Origin: an uncultured Clostridia bacterium
GTDB lineage: Bacteria; Bacillota; Clostridia; Christensenellales; Aristaeellaceae
Assembly: GCA_946410395.1 (NCBI GenBank)
Contig: CAMKAE010000006.1
Coordinates: forward strand, 1-24,525
Direction of reading: 5' to 3'
Length of the DNA: 24,525 nt
In this document: one piece after another, positions 21,902 through 24,525 of the stretch
Layout of the letters: every line of letters starts with the position of its first letter
Position numbering within the stretch: the stretch's first letter is position 1
Made by a program: the position numbers and the translations under genes
Notes under the pieces: model-generated
The model's input: only the letters and a program-made list of their open reading frames with translations
Told to the model about the DNA's origin: nothing
Database searches by the model: none

Positions 21902-23396
21902 ATGGAAGCGATGCTTCGCGCTGCTCATTTTGCTGGCGGTGCTCCCGGCAGCGGGCTTTGCGGTGGAACAGTACAACTGGTACGAAGTATTCGTCCGCTC
22001 CTATCAGGACAGCGACGGGGACGGGATCGGAGACCTGCAGGGGCTGATCCGCCGCCTTCCGGAGTTGCAGGACATGGGATACAACGGCCTGTGGCTCATG
22101 CCGGTGATGCCCAGTCCCTCGTATCACAAATATGACGTTACGGACTACTGCGCCATCGACCCGGAGTATGGCACGATGGATGACATGCGCAGTCTGGTGG
22201 CGCAGGCCCATGAAAAGGGCATTGCGGTCATCATCGATCTGCCCGTCAATCACACGTCCACGCGGCACCCCTGGTTCGAGGCGGCTTGTGAGGCCATCCG
22301 CAGCGGCGGATCAAGCCCGTACACGGACTACTATCACTTTTCGCAGAGCAACGGACCAGCCTGTGTGCCGCTGGGTGATACAGGCTGGTTCTACGAGGAG
22401 CAGTTCAGCGGAGGCGGCATGCCGGACCTGAACCTGGACAGCGAAGCCGTCCGGGAGGAAATCCGGTCGATCCTGGCCTTCTGGCTGCAGGATGTCGGCG
22501 TCGACGGCTTCCGTCTTGATGCGGTAACCTCCTTCTACACGGGAGACACCGACGCCAACATCGCCTTCCTGAGATGGCTGAAGGACAGCTGCGAAGCGCT
22601 CAAGCCCGGCAGCTATCTCGTGGGCGAGTGCTGGAGCGGGCTGAACACCATCGCCGAATACTATACCAGCGGCGTCGACAGCTTCTTCCTCTTCCCCGCC
22701 AGCCAGGCGGAAGGCTTTATCGTCAGCAGCCTGCGGGGACGCTCCAAGCACGCGGAGAAGTTCGCTCGGAACTATCAGGCGGTGCTGGACGCCATCCCCG
22801 ATGGCGTGCTGGCGCCCTTCCTCTGCAACCATGACACCGGCCGGACCCTCGGCAGCGTGCAGGGCCGGAGCAATCCGCGCATTGCCAAGTTCGCCGAGGG
22901 CGTGCTGAACATCATGGGCGGCTGTGTCTTCACCTACTATGGGGAGGAGATCGGCATGGTGGGATCCGGCGCCGATCCCAACAAACGCCTGGCCATGTAC
23001 TGGAACGACGGCGACATGACCGAGCAGCCCCCCGGGGCCACGGCCATCGAATACCCGTACCCCAGCTATGACGCGCAGCGAGAGGACCCCACTTCCCTGC
23101 TCCGCTATTGCAAAGAGGCCAATCAGCTGCGGCTCTCGGTCCCGGCGCTCGCCAACGGGAAGACGGAGTTCCTGCAGGCGGAGGGTGACCTGCTCCTGAT
23201 GAAGCGCACAGATGGCAGAGATGCATGCCTGATTGCCGTGAACTTCAGCAGCGCGGACAGCATCGACTGCGTGCTGCCCGCGGCCTGCGACATTGTCGGG
23301 GCCCTGCTTGTGGATGACGGGTTCCCGGTTCTGTCCGATGACGGGCAGACCGTCACCTTGCCTTCCTACGGGATTGTCATTCTGACCGAAAAGTGA
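21888..23396 (+). CDS. Secreted GH13 alpha-amylase family glycoside hydrolase
   Basis: A 502-residue alpha-glucan-active enzyme of family GH13. Residues 1-25 are a signal peptide: basic KKFEWKR, hydrophobic ALLILLAVLPAAG, likely cut after AGFA; no lipobox. The barrel then starts at NWYEVFVRSY, with a calcium loop DSDGDGIGD (41-49) of the amylase/oligoglucosidase type. The catalytic triad is Asp211 (GFRLDAV), Glu247 (GECWSG) and Asp316 (CNHDTGR); DLPVNHTS (117-124) is conserved region I. C-terminal residues (about 410-502) form a beta domain. The pattern is nearest GH13_36-like alpha-amylases, but an oligoglucosidase or maltogenic activity is possible. The start is TTG 21888, overlapping the GH42 stop by 14 bases. 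The GH53 gene follows after 10 bases. Confidence 0.93.
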   Translation: MKKFEWKRCFALLILLAVLPAAGFAVEQYNWYEVFVRSYQDSDGDGIGDLQGLIRRLPELQDMGYNGLWLMPVMPSPSYHKYDVTDYCAIDPEYGTMDDMRSLVAQAHEKGIAVIIDLPVNHTSTRHPWFEAACEAIRSGGSSPYTDYYHFSQSNGPACVPLGDTGWFYEEQFSGGGMPDLNLDSEAVREEIRSILAFWLQDVGVDGFRLDAVTSFYTGDTDANIAFLRWLKDSCEALKPGSYLVGECWSGLNTIAEYYTSGVDSFFLFPASQAEGFIVSSLRGRSKHAEKFARNYQAVLDAIPDGVLAPFLCNHDTGRTLGSVQGRSNPRIAKFAEGVLNIMGGCVFTYYGEEIGMVGSGADPNKRLAMYWNDGDMTEQPPGATAIEYPYPSYDAQREDPTSLLRYCKEANQLRLSVPALANGKTEFLQAEGDLLLMKRTDGRDACLIAVNFSSADSIDCVLPAACDIVGALLVDDGFPVLSDDGQTVTLPSYGIVILTEK

Positions 23397-23406
23397 GGCT
23401 TTGAAG

Positions 23407-24525
23407 ATGAAAAACCTGATTGCCTTGGCGCTCTGCGCCGCGCTGCTGTTGACTTCCCTTGCGTTTGCGGAGCCCGCTGAAACGGGAAATCCTCTCTATG
23501 TCCGAAAGATCGACAACCTGCCTGACGACTTCTTCCTGGGCATGGATGTGTCCTCCGTGCTGGCCCTGGAGCAGTCCGGGGTCCGGTACTTTGACTCGGA
23601 CGGAGAGGAACGGGATCTGTTTCCCCTGCTCGCCGAAAACGGCGTGAATCTGATCCGGATCCGCGTCTGGAACGATCCCTTTGACCCGGAAGGGCATGGC
23701 TACGGCGGCGGCAACAACGACATCGAGGCGGCGCTTGCCATCGGCAAGCGGGCGACGGACGCCGGCATGCGCGTGCTGATTGACTTCCATTACAGCGACT
23801 TCTGGGCAGACCCCGGCAAACAGATGGTGCCCAAGGCCTGGGCCGGCATGAAGACCGATGAGAAAGCGGAAGCGTTGTACACATGGACGGCCGACTCGCT
23901 GCACAGGCTCCAAGAAGCGGGCGTGGACGTGGCGATGGTCCAGCTGGGCAACGAGACCAACGGCGCGATGTGCGGCGAGAAGACCTGGATGCGGATCTAC
24001 AAGCTGATGGATGCCGGCTCCAGGGCAGTCCGGGAAGTTTACCCCGACGCGCTGATCGCGGTGCACTTTGCCAACCCGGAGAACAGCGACAGCTACCTGT
24101 CCTATGCCTCCAAACTGGACTACTATCACCTGGACTATGATGTATTCGGCTCCAGCTACTATCCCTACTGGCACGGGACGCTGGAGAACCTGAAGACGGT
24201 GCTGGGCACGATCGCGCAGACCTACAGAAAGAAGGTCATGGTCCTGGAGACCAGCTATGCCTGGACGGAGGAAGACGGGGATTTCAGCGGAAACACCATC
24301 GGCAACGGCGGCGGCTATGAGAAGAATTATCCGCTGACCGTGCAGGGCCAGGCCAATGAGGTTGCCGACGTTGCAGCAGCCATGGCGGAGATCGGCGGCA
24401 TCGGCGTTTGCTACTGGGAAGGCGCCTGGGTCCCCGTGGGCACGGAATCCTGGGAAGAGAACAGTGCGCGCTGGGAGGAATACGGCAGCGGCTGGGCATC
24501 CAGCTATGCCGGCTCCTATGACCCG
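23407..24525 (+). CDS. Secreted GH53 arabinogalactan endo-beta-1,4-galactanase (cut by window edge)
   Basis: GH53 enzymes cut beta-1,4-galactan, the backbone of type I arabinogalactan side chains in pectin. The first 373 residues are here and the frame is open at the window end. A signal peptide covers residues 1-21 (KNLIALALCAALLLTSLAFA), with no clear lipobox. The barrel includes FFLGMDVSSV (42-51), VNLIRIRVWNDP (80-91) and LIDFHYSDFWADPGKQ. The catalytic pair is Glu183 (LGNETNG) and Glu281 (VLETSY), 98 residues apart, as in characterised galactanases. The tail WVPVGTESWEENSARW...GSGWASSYAGSYDP is family-like; a calcium-loop end and possible anchor domain would lie beyond the edge. GAGG is 9 bases before ATG 23407. 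It follows the GH13 gene by 10 bases. Confidence 0.95.
   Translation, partial: MKNLIALALCAALLLTSLAFAEPAETGNPLYVRKIDNLPDDFFLGMDVSSVLALEQSGVRYFDSDGEERDLFPLLAENGVNLIRIRVWNDPFDPEGHGYGGGNNDIEAALAIGKRATDAGMRVLIDFHYSDFWADPGKQMVPKAWAGMKTDEKAEALYTWTADSLHRLQEAGVDVAMVQLGNETNGAMCGEKTWMRIYKLMDAGSRAVREVYPDALIAVHFANPENSDSYLSYASKLDYYHLDYDVFGSSYYPYWHGTLENLKTVLGTIAQTYRKKVMVLETSYAWTEEDGDFSGNTIGNGGGYEKNYPLTVQGQANEVADVAAAMAEIGGIGVCYWEGAWVPVGTESWEENSARWEEYGSGWASSYAGSYDP

Noticed and set aside
1..24525. CRISPR array, tRNA, insertion sequence, prophage or defence island
   Set aside because: I looked for spaced direct repeats, cloverleaf-like segments, transposase or integrase motifs and phage genes and found none. 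Nearly all the DNA is accounted for by identifiable coding genes.

Overview
The window is a gene-dense stretch of a GC-rich bacterial chromosome (about 60% G+C by eye). It most resembles a member of the Bacillota, probably a high-GC gut-type Clostridia. The evidence is gene order: yicC-remA-gmk-rpoZ-coaBC, yerC-pcrA-ligA and scpA-scpB are Bacillota arrangements, and RemA (DUF370) and the Tudor-tailed PcrA are typical of that group. The exact genus cannot be read from the sequence. I see no tRNA, rRNA, CRISPR array, insertion sequence, prophage or long repeat. No gene-free stretch exceeds 180 bases.

The layout is four transcription units.
(1) A minus-strand run of eleven genes lies between about 18925 and 6682: yerC, pcrA, ligA, alr, an M20 amidohydrolase, an S66 LD-carboxypeptidase, an M50 membrane protease, scpA, scpB, an SOS-response-associated protein (YedK/HMCES type) and a YifB/ComM AAA ATPase. 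It starts at a promoter near 18967-18995 and ends at an intrinsic terminator at 6626-6659.
(2) A minus-strand unit lies between 6573 and 2596: an Xaa-Pro aminopeptidase (M24), a TetR-type regulator and murC. It is driven by a near-consensus extended -10 promoter at 6618-6646.
(3) A minus-strand unit starts at 2524 and runs off the left edge: yicC, remA, gmk, rpoZ and coaBC (cut). It too has a near-consensus extended -10 promoter, at 2560-2588.
(4) A plus-strand unit runs from 19103 to beyond the right edge: a metallophosphoesterase, a cytoplasmic GH42 beta-galactosidase, a secreted GH13 amylase-like enzyme and a secreted GH53 endo-beta-1,4-galactanase (cut). Its promoter, TTGACA-17-TATCAT, is back to back with that of yerC.

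Functionally, the minus-strand genes are housekeeping: DNA repair and replication (PcrA, LigA, YedK, ComM-like), chromosome segregation (ScpAB), cell-wall precursor synthesis and turnover (Alr, MurC, LD-carboxypeptidase), peptide processing (M24, M20, M50) and nucleotide, cofactor and transcription functions (Gmk, CoaBC, RpoZ, RemA, YicC). The plus-strand genes look like part of a plant polysaccharide locus. GH53 would cut type I galactan side chains of pectin outside the cell, GH42 would release galactose from the imported oligosaccharides, and GH13 would attack an alpha-glucan. No transporter or sugar-responsive regulator is visible before the window ends.

I did not find a convincing new multi-gene system. 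The observations most worth a second look are two junctions where a hairpin after the upstream gene overlaps the -35 box of the next unit, an inverted repeat over the yerC promoter, a LigA with altered residues in a normally invariant region, a TetR regulator just ahead of murC, and a secreted GH13 enzyme placed between the two galactan enzymes.
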